Positions 9,085-18,323 of a stretch of DNA of 64,000 bases are shown one piece after another. Position numbers and translations under genes: made by a program. Source of the DNA: Bradyrhizobium aeschynomenes (GTDB lineage: Bacteria > Pseudomonadota > Alphaproteobacteria > Rhizobiales > Xanthobacteraceae); the NCBI RefSeq assembly GCF_013178945.1, contig NZ_JABFDM010000007.1:248001-312000 (forward strand), in the 5' to 3' direction. A model generated the notes under the pieces. The model saw only the letters and a list, made by a program, of their open reading frames with translations, was not told the DNA's origin and made no database searches. Position 1 is the stretch's first letter, and each line of letters begins with the position of its first letter.

Positions 9085-9183
9085 CGGAAAGTTCTGACAT
9101 TCTCAGAATCGGCACACCTCACGCTCCTCCACCGCACTTCCGGCAAGCGCATGTGCGGAAGGCACAAACAGATGGGACTCCTC

Positions 9184-9777
9184 ATGACCATTCCGGACGG
9201 CACTTTCGACGTCCCGCCCGGCAAGATCGCCGCCGTCGTCACCTCGCTCGAGATGCTGGCGGCGCCGGTGTTGCCGCCCGATCCGGTCGGCGACTGGACC
9301 ATTCGCCGGGTCGCGCAGCCCGGTCTGGATTGGTACCGCGACCTCTATACGCGCGTCGGCCGTGAATGGCTGTGGTCGCAGCGCCTGCGGATGAATGACG
9401 CCGAGCTTGCGGCAAGCATTCGCGCCGATGGCGTCGAGATCACGACGCTCGCGCATGACGGCGGCGACGAGGCCCTGCTGGAGCTCGACTTCCGCAGGAA
9501 GAACGAGTGCGAGCTGGTGCTGTTCGGCGTCACCGCGAAGCTGATCGGCACCGGCGCCGGCCGGCTGCTGATGAACCACGCGCTGCGCCGCGCCTGGGCG
9601 CGGCCGCTCAGCCGGCTCTGGGTCCACACCTGCAGCTTCGACCATCCGCGCGCGCTGGCGTTCTACCAGCGCGCCGGCTTTCGCCCCTATCGGCGCCAGG
9701 TCGAGATCGCTCCCGACCCGCGCCTCGACGGCATCCTGCCGCGCGATGTCGCCGCGCATGTGCCGCTGATCGACTGA
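9184..9777 (+). CDS. GNAT-family N-acetyltransferase
   Basis: Acetyl-CoA-dependent acyltransferase, 197 residues. The GNAT core is visible from about residue 45. There is an acceptor-side segment WYRDLYTRVGREW, the strand LLELDFRRKNECELVLFGV, the acetyl-CoA loop GTGAGRLLMNHALRRA, and the C-terminal HPRALAFYQRAGFRPYRR. The substrate cannot be told. The ATG at 9184 follows GATGGGA at a workable distance; upstream in-frame ATGs at 9151 and 9172 are less likely. Confidence 0.85.
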   Translation: MTIPDGTFDVPPGKIAAVVTSLEMLAAPVLPPDPVGDWTIRRVAQPGLDWYRDLYTRVGREWLWSQRLRMNDAELAASIRADGVEITTLAHDGGDEALLELDFRRKNECELVLFGVTAKLIGTGAGRLLMNHALRRAWARPLSRLWVHTCSFDHPRALAFYQRAGFRPYRRQVEIAPDPRLDGILPRDVAAHVPLID

Positions 9778-9838
9778 ACTTGCCGGCTGACAACGCATCC
9801 GATTGACGCTTCAATGCAGCGCATTGGAGGGATTCCCC

Positions 9839-10471
9839 ATGTTCCTGATCGGCCAATACGACTCGCCCTTCGTCCGCCGCACGGCGATCGCGCTGAAGCT
9901 CTACGGCATTCCGTTCGAGCACAGGCCGTGGTCGACCTTCGGCGACGCCGACAAGATCGCACCGTATAATCCGCTGCTGCGCGTCCCGGTGCTGGTGCGC
10001 GACGACGGCGAGGCGCTGATCGATTCGGCGGCGATCCTCGATCATCTCGACGAGACCGTGGGCCCGGACCGCGCCATGATCGCGCGCGGTGGCGCGCTCC
10101 GCCGCAAGCAGCTGCATACGATCGCGCTCGCCACCGGACTGGGCGACAAGGCCGTCAGCCTGATCTACGAGCGCGTGCTGCGCAAGGATCGCCTGGCGCT
10201 GTGGGTCGCGCGCTGCGAGGCCCAGATCTCCGGCGTGCTCGTGATGCTCGAGGCCGAGCGCGCGGCCGTCACGACGGATTATTGGCATGGCGAACGGATC
10301 GGCCACGCCGACATCGCCGTCGCCTGCGTGCTGCGCTTCACGCGCGAAGCCCACCCGCAGCTGTTCGATGCGGCGCGCCATCCGGCGCTGGCCGCCCACG
10401 CCGCCCGCTGCGAGGCGCTGCCGCCGTTCCAGGAGATCGTCCAGCCGCTGGCCCCGCCGAGCGGCGATTGA
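9839..10471 (+). CDS. Glutathione S-transferase-like protein
   Basis: 210 residues. The N-terminal thioredoxin-like domain starts FLIGQYDSPFVRRTAIALKLYGIPFEHRPWS, typical of the GST/stringent-starvation fold. RVPVLV supplies the cis-proline, and LIDSAAILDHLDE corresponds to the glutathione gamma-Glu site. The C-terminal half is helical (WHGERIGHADIAVACVLRF, the usual N-capping D). GGAGG lies eight bases before the ATG. The substrate is unknown; it may take part in detoxification. Confidence 0.88.
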   Translation: MFLIGQYDSPFVRRTAIALKLYGIPFEHRPWSTFGDADKIAPYNPLLRVPVLVRDDGEALIDSAAILDHLDETVGPDRAMIARGGALRRKQLHTIALATGLGDKAVSLIYERVLRKDRLALWVARCEAQISGVLVMLEAERAAVTTDYWHGERIGHADIAVACVLRFTREAHPQLFDAARHPALAAHAARCEALPPFQEIVQPLAPPSGD

Positions 10472-10475
10472 GGGG

Positions 10476-10494
10476 GCCGATTGCTGCAATCGGC
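10476..10494 (+). terminator. Hairpin after the GST gene
   Basis: An 8-bp perfect stem (GCCGATTG with CAATCGGC, loop CTG) begins four bases after the GST stop. No T-run follows, so termination is possible but not shown. Confidence 0.35.
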
Positions 10495-10590
10495 GGGTCG
10501 CTCCGGCTTGCCTCGCCGGGCGGCTTACCCTATCGGCTAGGAGCCGGGGCATGCCCGGCTCCTCGCGTGACCTGTTCAACGGAGCCCACC

Positions 10591-11280
10591 ATGAGCGTGA
10601 CCGCCGCCGGCATTTCCTCGATGGCAACCCGGCAGATCCTCGCCGAGCTCGCGGCGGCCTATGAGGAGGCGACGGGCGAGGTGATCACGATCGAATCCGT
10701 CGGCGGCGTCGACGCCGCCAAGCGCATCCGTGCCGGCGAGGCGTTCGACTTCGCGGTGCTGGCGTCGGACGCGCTGCAGAAGCTCGAAGCCGACGGGCAT
10801 CTCGTCTCCGGCAGCATCATCGAGATCGCGGAATCGCCGATGGCCATGGCGGTGCGCATGGGCACCCCGAAGCCCGATCCGCTCGACGAGGCGGCCGTGC
10901 GCAAGGCCATGGAGAACGCCAAGGCGATCGGCATCTCCACCGGGCCGAGCGGCACCCACGTGCAAAAGCTCGCCCGCGACTGGGGCCTGGAAGGCGAGGG
11001 GGCCTCCCGCCTGGTCCAGGCCAAGCCCGGCATTCCCGTCGCAAAGCTGCTCGCCGACGGCGACGTCGATGTCGGCTTCCAGCAGCTCAGCGAGATGCTC
11101 GGCGCGCCCGGCATCGAGATCGTCGGCCTGCTGCCCGAGGCGCTGCAGCCGGGCACCGTGTTCGCCGCGGCGCTGTGCAAGGCCGGGGCCCACGCCGAGG
11201 CCGCGCGCGCCTTCATCGAATATCTCGTCTCCGAGGAGACCGCCGAGACCAAGCGCCAGCACGGCATGATTCCGGTGTGA
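10591..11280 (+). CDS. ModA-like periplasmic-binding-fold protein, no signal peptide
   Basis: 229 residues of the molybdate-binding (ModA/extracellular solute-binding family 11) fold. The visible ligand-loop features are AAGISSMATRQILAELAAAYEE near the N-terminus, FDFAVLASDALQKL, GISTGPSGTHVQKLARDWGL, DVDVGFQQLSEM and the C-terminal AFIEYLVSEE. True ModA proteins carry a Sec signal. This one starts MSVTAAGISS directly, with GGAG six bases upstream of ATG 10591, and no hydrophobic leader is open upstream. No modB or modC is nearby. It may be a cytoplasmic small-anion or metabolite binder; the ligand is unknown. Confidence 0.8.
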   Translation: MSVTAAGISSMATRQILAELAAAYEEATGEVITIESVGGVDAAKRIRAGEAFDFAVLASDALQKLEADGHLVSGSIIEIAESPMAMAVRMGTPKPDPLDEAAVRKAMENAKAIGISTGPSGTHVQKLARDWGLEGEGASRLVQAKPGIPVAKLLADGDVDVGFQQLSEMLGAPGIEIVGLLPEALQPGTVFAAALCKAGAHAEAARAFIEYLVSEETAETKRQHGMIPV

Positions 11281-11391
11281 GCCGGCGCCGCTGCGGTGGA
11301 GTTCCGCAAGCCCTGCTGAAAAACATTCTGGCATCTGTCGTCCCGGCGACCGGCGGCGCGTCTTCCAGATGAAATCTGCAGGAGACGCAAG

Positions 11392-12624
11392 ATGAGCACA
11401 TCGTACTATCGCTGGGTGATCGTGGCGGCCGGAGGCGTGCTCGGCTGCGTCGCCGTCGGCGGTCTGTTCTCGCTGCCGGTGTTCCTCAAGCCGATGGCCG
11501 CCGCGACCGGCTGGTCCGTCGCCGGCATTTCCAGCGCGCTGACGATCGGCTTCCTCGCAATGGCCTGCACCAGCATGGCCTGGGGCACGCTGTCCGACCG
11601 CATCGGCCCGCGTCCCGTGCTGCTGATCGGCTCGACCCTGCTTGCAGTCAGTCTTCTCCTGGCAAGCCTGACATCGTCGCTGCTGGCGTTCCAGTTGCTG
11701 TTCGGCCTGATCGCCGGCGTCGCGACGGCGGCGATCTTCCCGCCGGTGATGGCGACCGTCACCGGCTGGTTCGACACCCATCGCAGCCTCGCGGTCTCGC
11801 TGGTGTCGGCCGGCATGGGCGTGGCGCCGATGACGATGTCGCCGCTCGCGGCCTGGCTCGTCTCGACCTATGACTGGCGCACCGCGATGCAGTGCATCGC
11901 CGCTGTCGTCGCCGCGATCATGATCCCCACCTCGCTGCTGGTCGGCCGTCCGCCCCTGTCGGCGCCCGGCGCCGTCCTCGCGGCTGGGCCCGACGCCGCG
12001 CCGGCCGAGATGACGCGATCAGCGGCGCTACGCTCGCCGCAGTTCCTGATCCTGCTCGCCACCAACTTCTTCTGCTGCGCCACCCATTCCGGCCCGATCA
12101 TCCACACCGTGAGCTATGCCGTCACCTGCGGCATCCCGCTGATGGCAGCGGTGACGATCTACAGCATCGAGGGGCTCGCCGGGCTCGGCGGCCGCATCGC
12201 CTTCGGCCTGCTCGGCGACCGCTTCGGGGCCAAGCGCGTGCTGGTGCTCGGCCTGCTCGCCCAGGCGTTCGGTGCGCTGGCCTATGTGGTGGTGCGCGAC
12301 CTTGCCGCGTTCTATGCCGTCGCGGCGACGTTCGGCTTCCTCTATGCCGGCACCATGCCGCTCTACGCCGCGATCGCGCGCGACAACTTCCCGTTGGGCA
12401 TCATGGGCACCGTGATCGGCGGCACGGCGATGGCCGGCAGCCTGGGCATGGCGACAGGGCCCCTGGCCGGCGGCCTGATCTACGACAGCTTCGCCAGCTA
12501 CACCTGGCTCTATGTCGGCTCCTGGGTGATGGGCCTCGGCGCCGTCCTGATGATGATGACGTTCAGGCCGTTCCCCAGGCCCGCGCCGCAGCAGGCCGCC
12601 GCGCCGGTGCAAGCACCGGCCTGA
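11392..12624 (+). CDS. MFS transporter
   Basis: Inner-membrane major facilitator protein, 410 residues, with about twelve hydrophobic helices in two halves. The MFS signature loop after helix 2 is WGTLSDRIGPRPVL, and the matching loop in the second half is RIAFGLLGDRFGAKRVL. It resembles the monocarboxylate/oxalate-formate (OFA) branch by its N-terminal YRWVIVAAGGVLGCVAVGG and its SLPVFLKP segment. The substrate is probably an organic anion, from the family only. A small A/G-rich region with GCAGGAGAC lies before the ATG. Confidence 0.9.
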   Translation: MSTSYYRWVIVAAGGVLGCVAVGGLFSLPVFLKPMAAATGWSVAGISSALTIGFLAMACTSMAWGTLSDRIGPRPVLLIGSTLLAVSLLLASLTSSLLAFQLLFGLIAGVATAAIFPPVMATVTGWFDTHRSLAVSLVSAGMGVAPMTMSPLAAWLVSTYDWRTAMQCIAAVVAAIMIPTSLLVGRPPLSAPGAVLAAGPDAAPAEMTRSAALRSPQFLILLATNFFCCATHSGPIIHTVSYAVTCGIPLMAAVTIYSIEGLAGLGGRIAFGLLGDRFGAKRVLVLGLLAQAFGALAYVVVRDLAAFYAVAATFGFLYAGTMPLYAAIARDNFPLGIMGTVIGGTAMAGSLGMATGPLAGGLIYDSFASYTWLYVGSWVMGLGAVLMMMTFRPFPRPAPQQAAAPVQAPA

Positions 12625-12751
12625 CGCCACTGCATCGCACCTTCACGCACGCGGTCGACTTCGGACAACAACGCTTGATCCGCCCGCAGGAACGGTGATG
12701 TCCCGGCCGGGTTGGCCAAGCGTGCCGTTCAACCCGATGGAGACCCTTTCC

Positions 12752-12994
12752 ATGAAGACAACGCAACTCGCCATTGCCACCTTCGTTGCCGTCAGCCTCG
12801 CCGCCGTGCCGCTCGCCGCGCAAGCCAAGAATTCCAAGAAGCACAACGCCGCGACGCCCACGACCTCGTCGCAGACCACCGGCAGCAACATGCAGACCAC
12901 CGGCAGCAGCATGAAGTCCGGCCGCGATTCGACCTCGTCGAGCCAGGGCAATGTCGGCCCCGGCACCAACCAGGCGGGGAGCATGGGGAAGTAG
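12752..12994 (+). CDS. Small exported Ser/Thr-rich protein
   Basis: 80 residues. The start MKTTQLAIATFVAVSLAAVPLAAQA is a clear Sec signal peptide with an A-x-A cleavage site. The mature 55 residues are Ser/Thr/Gly/Asn-rich with an imperfect repeat (TTGSNMQ, TTGSSMK) and look unstructured. Proteins of this kind are frequent in Bradyrhizobium and have no known function. GGAG lies nine bases before ATG 12752. Confidence 0.7.
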   Translation: MKTTQLAIATFVAVSLAAVPLAAQAKNSKKHNAATPTTSSQTTGSNMQTTGSSMKSGRDSTSSSQGNVGPGTNQAGSMGK

Positions 12995-13100
12995 GACTCT
13001 TCAGCTGGTCTCACCCAGCGTCGGAAAGCTCAGTGCACGGGGCTTCCGACGTTCGTCACCCATCCGCAGCGTGCCCGCGCACCGTCTGCATCACACCCAC

Positions 13101-13140
13101 GTCATTCCGGGGCAAGGCCGCAGGCCTTGAGCCCGGAATC
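13101..13140. repeat. Palindromic intergenic repeat, last copy in window
   Basis: GTCATTCCGGGG pairs with GCCCGGAAT around an inner hairpin CAAGGCC..GGCCTTG. It matches the elements at 39 and 5754. I see no further copy in the remaining 50 kb. Confidence 0.65.
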
Positions 13141-13303
13141 TCGACGTTGTCTTGCCAATTCCCGCAATCGAAAATATTCACGTGACCCCAAGTCTGCGCG
13201 GTGCAGCAGTTGTCAGCCGATGGCGGAGCAAAGCGGGCGCGTCCCACCGGCGCCGGCGCCCAGCGTCTCCGACCTGCGTCCCGCCACCGTCAGAATGGCT
13301 CGA

Positions 13304-13546
13304 CTAATTCGAGGCCTCCTTGAGCTTGTGCTCCAGATGCCCGGTGCCGTGATCCCGGCGCAGCTGGCTTAGCGACGTCTCGTTGAGCTGAATCAACACG
13401 TCGCTGAGCTTGTCGGCATCCGAATAGCCGGCCGCGAACGACTTGCCGTAGATCTTGCGCAGCGTGCCAACCAGCGTGTTGCCGTGCTTCCTGCTGATCT
13501 CGCCATCCTTGTCCCGGTGGCGGCCATCGAGTCCCGGCTCTTTCAT
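13304..13546 (-). CDS. Small conserved-type hypothetical protein
   Basis: 80 residues, basic and hydrophilic: MKEPGLDGRHRDKDGEI, then a central RKHGNTLVGTLRKIYGKSFAAGY segment and a C-terminal LRRDHGTGHLEHKLKEA. There are no membrane segments or metal motifs. GGGGAGAG stands seven bases before the ATG on this strand, which decides the start against an extended ORF. Function unknown; similar short proteins occur in rhizobial genomes, from memory only. Confidence 0.6.
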   Translation of the reverse strand: MKEPGLDGRHRDKDGEISRKHGNTLVGTLRKIYGKSFAAGYSDADKLSDVLIQLNETSLSQLRRDHGTGHLEHKLKEASN

Positions 13547-13788
13547 GCGTCTCTCCCCTGATGCGGCTGATGCTTGGTGAGAGCCTGCGCTCAATTCGTT
13601 CGATTGGCAACGTTGCAGCGCGAAATGACAAAAGTGGCGAGCCGCGGAGGCTGCCGCCATTTGTGATAGCCCTGCGACACGAGAACAAAAGGCAATTGCG
13701 GTCGATGAGGTTGTCAGAGACGTAATCGACTGTGACGTTCAAGGCATCTTCAGCTCTTGATCATTTTCAATGAGCTCATGCCAGAGAC

Positions 13789-13950
13789 CTACTCTCGCAA
13801 ATGATAGGCTTCATTGATGCAGTGAGACGCGCGGTGGGTCGAATATTGCTCGCGCATGAGATCGTCGCAATCATCGACGAACATGTCATAATATGAAGTT
13901 GTGTCGGTACGTCGAATATCGTCGCTGGGACGCCTCCTGCTTTGTTGCAC
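13789..13950 (-). CDS. Possible small acidic protein
   Basis: An open frame of 53 codons from GTG 13950, or from an internal ATG near residue 22. The translation includes YYDMFVDDCDDLMREQYST and ends HCINEAYHLRE. The G/C-rich third positions and the acidic composition are coding-like, unlike the surrounding DNA. No family is recognised. It may be the tail of a decayed gene. Confidence 0.35.
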   Translation of the reverse strand: MQQSRRRPSDDIRRTDTTSYYDMFVDDCDDLMREQYSTHRASHCINEAYHLRE

Positions 13951-14871
13951 TCCTCGCAACCTAGCGGCATCTAACTACGGAGCATGCAGCCAGGAACGGC
14001 ACATGTGTGGGTTGCCGGAGTGTCGCTCCTGCTCAAAATTTTGTCTTTCATAATTTCCGAAATTGTGATCTATTCCTTGTATCCCGCTTCGTGCAGAGGG
14101 CGTACGCGTCGTCACGATACGTGAGGTGGGCTGCGGTGGACGTGGATGCGGCGAAGGCCCGGCGGACTTCCACCTGCGCAATATCAAGAGGTTAAGAGCG
14201 GGCCTTTGTCACGTGCACGCGAAACAGGTATTGAAAACACAGGAGCGCGCGACGCTGATCCGCGATCTGCCGTGCGTCCAAATGACGACAGCGTCCCAAC
14301 GTGCGAGAACACCGATAAAGGCGCTGTGGACAATGGACTGCGATGACTGCCGAGCGGCGACCACTGCACGCGCAGGCTTCTGCGCGACCGGGTTGACCTG
14401 CTGAACGAGTAGGTCGCGTTCGACGACGATGTAGTCGGAAGCCCAACTCGCCCATGGTACGGGCAAAAAGAGCGCTTGTGAGAGAGCCTTCTTGCTTAGC
14501 GGTCGTGGATGGATTGCTAGCCGGAGTAGGACTCGAGTTGATAGAGCATAACGGACGCCAGGTCGCATATCGGCCATCGATCTGGATTTATCCAACTCTG
14601 ATAAGACCGATTGGGCGCCGACGATTTAGGAAGCTGTTCGGCGCTTCTCAATCCTGTTCAGCTGCTTGAGATGCAAAGCCAGCCGGCCGATCGAAGTCTT
14701 ACTGCCGGAGTTATGCCACTGGCCGGCTTCAGTGGAGGCCCGGCCTAGTTCTGGCACGCTTCATCAAATGTCATTGCCTCAACACCCGCTCATGCACTGC
14801 GGATTCCTTACGTTCGGGCGCGATCATCCCCTGAAAGCTGTCCTGACGTCCAGCCAAACTCACGGCGTGCT
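13951..14871. other. Gene-poor stretch
   Basis: About 920 bases with lower GC than the flanks and only short open frames on both strands, none with a convincing ribosome site or family resemblance. I see no RNA gene, repeat or insertion sequence in it. It may be decayed accessory DNA. Confidence 0.4.
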
Positions 14872-15999
14872 TTAGGCGCTGCGATACTGAGCGATCGAGG
14901 CGAGATCGGGCACGAGGCCGATCCCGGGTTCTTCGCCCAAAGCAACCGTTCCGTCGGTGATCCGGGCCACGGGACCGCAGAACCGGTCCCGAAGTGGATT
15001 GTCATTGGCATCGACTTCCAGCCATCCTCCGCCGCCAATACCGGCCAGCAGATGAGCGGATGCAAGCAGTCCGATGCCGCCGCCGAGATAGTGAGGGCAG
15101 AACGTCTTACCTGACTTGATAATATCGCGGGCGAGGCTCGCACCGGCGCTGATGCCGCCCCATTTTGCGATATCCGGCTGCACGACTCCCAGAACGTCCT
15201 CAGCCAATACCTGCTCAAATCCCCCGACGCTCGCGATGTTCTCGCCGGCGGCGAGAGGCATTGGTGCGTGTGCGCGCAACCTGCGCCACTCGTCGCGCGG
15301 TCGATCGGCTCGGATCGGCTCCTCGAGCCAGCGCAACTCGAATGCGGCAAGACGCGGCAGCATGGTCAGCGCGTGCTCGGTCGACCAGGCTTGGTTGGCG
15401 TCTACAGCGAGCATGCCGCTTCCCGCGATCGTGCGCAGTGCGGCCAAATTCGCAAGATCGATGTCGGCACCGAAGCCGACCTTCAGCTTCAACGCGCGAT
15501 GCCCGCGCTTCAGCGCGGCTTCCGCCGTTTGCGCAGCGCCGCCGGGATTGATACCGCTGGCATAGACCTTGATCGTGTTCGCACTCCCCCCAAGCAAGCG
15601 CCACAAAGGCAGGCGTCGGCGCCGGGCAACGAGATCCCAGAGCGCGAGATCGACACCCGCTATCGCTTGAGCCAAGGGGCCGGGCTCGCCACACTGCAGC
15701 GCCAACACTTCGGTCCCTTTTGTCAGCTCCTCGAACGCCTCGGAGGGGACACCGAAGCTGCGTCCGGCAATGCCAGGCGCAATCACCTCATTGACAAGGC
15801 GCGAGCGGTGCTCGGCCCCCGGTGCCGGGAAATTCGACCACGCTTCCCCCCAGCCCTCGATCCCATCCTCATCGATAACGCGAATAAAGACGGCCGGCCG
15901 GTCGCCCATTCGACCGAACGACGTTACAACCGGTGTCGCCAGAGGATAGCGAAAGCAAAAGGCTTTGATCGAACGGATGGTAAATCGGTCGGTCGTCAT
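14872..15999 (-). CDS. Mandelate racemase/muconate-lactonizing enzyme family protein
   Basis: Enolase-superfamily enzyme, 375 residues, which would abstract the proton alpha to a carboxylate with Mg2+. The N-terminal capping domain reads IKAFCFRYPLATPVVTSFG. The barrel shows the KxK motif (ALKLKVGFG), the metal ligands in VDANQAW, WLEEPI and AAGEN, and the catalytic-side QPDIAKWGG. The ATG at 15999 is taken because the family begins TTDRFTIRSIKA; upstream codons are non-homologous. The substrate (a sugar acid, a cis,cis-muconate or an amino acid derivative) cannot be assigned. No neighbour points to a pathway. Confidence 0.85.
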   Translation of the reverse strand: MTTDRFTIRSIKAFCFRYPLATPVVTSFGRMGDRPAVFIRVIDEDGIEGWGEAWSNFPAPGAEHRSRLVNEVIAPGIAGRSFGVPSEAFEELTKGTEVLALQCGEPGPLAQAIAGVDLALWDLVARRRRLPLWRLLGGSANTIKVYASGINPGGAAQTAEAALKRGHRALKLKVGFGADIDLANLAALRTIAGSGMLAVDANQAWSTEHALTMLPRLAAFELRWLEEPIRADRPRDEWRRLRAHAPMPLAAGENIASVGGFEQVLAEDVLGVVQPDIAKWGGISAGASLARDIIKSGKTFCPHYLGGGIGLLASAHLLAGIGGGGWLEVDANDNPLRDRFCGPVARITDGTVALGEEPGIGLVPDLASIAQYRSA

Positions 16000-16265
16000 G
16001 CGGGAACTTTCAGTCGCAACAGATGCACGACACTGACAAATCGCTGGTGCCGAGCGCAAGCCTTCAGTCTGCCCGTGGGCCGGGCACGATACCAGTTTGG
16101 AACGCGCTCTCCGGCGCGAGGCGGCGATCACCGGGGGCTTACTGCTGCGGAGCTTCAGAGGCTGATTGCTCGTCTCGCTCGGTGCGCTTGTTGACGATAA
16201 CGGGCAACGCAAATGAGCCGAACTCTGATGCACAAGTGGCGGCCCAGGCGGCAAGTAGTGAGCGG

Positions 16266-16560
16266 TTACTCTAAAGCACTGTCGATGATCGCCGCCACGA
16301 ACCGCGCATCAACGGGTTCACGCGAAACCAACGGCACAAGAACAGCGGGCCGACAAGACCGGCGACGGTGTCGGCCGTGGCGCGCCGACGGAACGACGGG
16401 CCAGTGGCTCTGGCTCGCTCGGTGACCGCTTCGAACGCCATGAAGCTACGGTGCAGTTGATCCTGCACCGCGGCGATTTCCGGGTTGCGCTCGGCCTCGT
16501 CTAGGATCGAAGGATAAGCCCTGTTTCGTCGAACGCGGCTCCGGGCATCAGTCCTAGTTC
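16266..16560 (-). pseudogene. Broken TetR-family regulator (C-terminal part)
   Basis: On the minus strand the segment PSILDEAERNPEIAAVQDQLHR followed by ADTVAGLVGPLF matches the C-terminal ligand domain of TetR regulators. A one-base shift near 16310 moves the frame to one reading VSREPVDARFVAAIIDSALE and a stop, the normal end of that domain. The middle is also disturbed (TGPSFRRRA), and no DNA-binding HTH is left upstream. This is a decayed gene. Confidence 0.6.
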
Positions 16561-16689
16561 CGGGAACTCGTAAGCTTTTGGTGCTCGATGGCACCGGGTA
16601 TCGCTGGATCGCGTTCATCAAGTGATGAGCAGACATCCCCCTCCGTGCTAGGGTCGTGGCGCGTTCAGATTGGTAGAGAAGCCGAGAGC

Positions 16690-17301
16690 ATGAATTCCGC
16701 CGAGCCACGCGCGACGATCGTTGGCAACGAGCTGTATTTGACAGGCCCGAATGGCCGCGACTCGCAGCTGCGGAAGGGAAATTGCTTCGTCATGTTCGAA
16801 AGCATCGAGTTGGTTGTTCGGTCAATCGCGCAGTGGCCGACCGGCCGAGACGAGCCGCAAGGGGAGCCGACCTTTCGCACTGCGATCTCGGCAACTTTCA
16901 AGCCAATCCGACATCACCTCTTTGCATTCAAGGGTGAGACATTTCTCGGCCCAGTGAATGCCGCTACACTGCTATGTGAGAGCGGTAGCAAAACTCTCTC
17001 GTCAGCAAACATCTTCGAGCCGGGTGAGGGCGGGGCGGATCAACTGACCCTCGTTCTGACGTGTCAACTTGTTGAGCCGCACTTCAGGGAGCTGTTCCAT
17101 CCAATATGGTTGCGGCAGTCCAAGTCGATCTTAGACGCATTTCTTTACATTGAAGGATACGAGGCGGCCGCAATGGCGGCCCGCCAGCCGGGTGAAGTTC
17201 GGCAAACAGTGTTCGACGCGGACCTCACGCTGCCTGTAAAATTCTCAATGCTGTCGCTACGGACAAAGCTCGGCGCGCCGGTGCTACTGCCTCGTGATTA
17301 A
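16690..17301 (+). CDS. Hypothetical protein
   Basis: 203 residues, family not recognised. It is soluble with no signal peptide. It begins MNSAEPRATIVGNELYLTGPNGRDSQ and contains beta-rich segments (FRTAISATFKPIRHHLFAFKG, LTLVLTCQLVEPHF). The codon use has more A/T at third positions than the first region of the window, suggesting acquired DNA. The ATG at 16690 is preferred over the long upstream extension because the latter overlaps the TetR remnant. It stands alone between two minus-strand features. Confidence 0.55.
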   Translation: MNSAEPRATIVGNELYLTGPNGRDSQLRKGNCFVMFESIELVVRSIAQWPTGRDEPQGEPTFRTAISATFKPIRHHLFAFKGETFLGPVNAATLLCESGSKTLSSANIFEPGEGGADQLTLVLTCQLVEPHFRELFHPIWLRQSKSILDAFLYIEGYEAAAMAARQPGEVRQTVFDADLTLPVKFSMLSLRTKLGAPVLLPRD

Positions 17302-17578
17302 GCGCCCGTAATCTGGTGGAGCGCCCGCGCTGGGCCCCGGGTCCGTCCGTCAAATGCGGCGGCCACCATGCTGGCCCTCCTGCGAGTGCCTTATTTGCCT
17401 TCACTCAGCTACGGACAGACCTTGCTAGTCTGCAAATTGGCTCAGTTATCACTGAGCTGTGAGTTAACTGCTGCTACGACAGCTGCCCTCGGCCGACGCT
17501 CTGAGCCACGTTGCTGGGTCGCCTTTGGTACCCCGTCTCGTCCTGGATCGGAAGTGATTGTTGCGTCATAGGTCGCTG

Positions 17579-18064
17579 CTATTGCCCGGATAGCCTGCGG
17601 TATGTCACATGCGCTGTCGCGAAGGGAAGTCCGGCCCGGCCGGAGGATCCGCGAACGATACATGCGTTGTCATCGATGAGATAAAACCAGTCGTCAAAGT
17701 TCAGCTTGGTGGTCTTTCCGTCGGCCTGCGGTGTATCCCTCGTGTAACGCCAATGAAATGCGCATCCGGCCTGGTCGCCTTCCGCTTCTCCTTCGAGGTT
17801 TGGCCCTGAACCGTTATACTTGCCGGGACCAAGCTTTTGGATCGCCCAGTTGAGCGTGTCCTCGTGTCCATCATCGAAACGATAAGTCTCAACGAACTGA
17901 ACAACCTGCTTCGTTTCGTCCCATTGGCCCTCCGCCGTGATCGTTGCCCGCTTCAATAGACCGCCCATCAGGCTTTCGAGCACAGCCCATCCTTCCAGCC
18001 GCCCGTGGAAGAAGCGCTCTGGCAGGAAGACCGGGCTCATACCCTCGAACTGCTTAATGGACAT
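17579..18064 (-). CDS. DUF3833 family protein
   Basis: 161 residues. FFHGRLEGWAVLESLMGGLLKR, VETYRFDDGHEDTLNW, GSGPNLEGEAEGDQAGCAFHW and LNFDDWFYLIDDNA are the successive conserved blocks of DUF3833, a lipocalin-like domain. Many members are lipoproteins; this copy starts MSIKQFEGMSPVFLPE without a lipobox, so it would be cytoplasmic if the ATG at 18064 is right. An extension to 18214 contains cysteines but no signal-like leader. Function unknown. Confidence 0.75.
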   Translation of the reverse strand: MSIKQFEGMSPVFLPERFFHGRLEGWAVLESLMGGLLKRATITAEGQWDETKQVVQFVETYRFDDGHEDTLNWAIQKLGPGKYNGSGPNLEGEAEGDQAGCAFHWRYTRDTPQADGKTTKLNFDDWFYLIDDNACIVRGSSGRAGLPFATAHVTYRRLSGQ

Positions 18065-18323
18065 CGGATCTCCCTCGCAATCTGCACTAACCAGGCAGCA
18101 GGTGGCAGGTTCCGTCACGCTCAACCCGTAAGGCGACGCCTGCGTAGATCGCTTCAAACCACTCCGCCGGTTGACCGGGCGGGTTGTTTCGCTCCGGTAC
18201 ATGTTCGGCGTCACTGAAGCGACGAGCGCCGCCTTCGTGACCGGAACGTGTGCGCCTGATGCAGATCGGGCCGACCGGCTCGATCGGCTTCGTGAGGGAG
18301 GCCCCGCCGCTGCGAAAGCGGGC

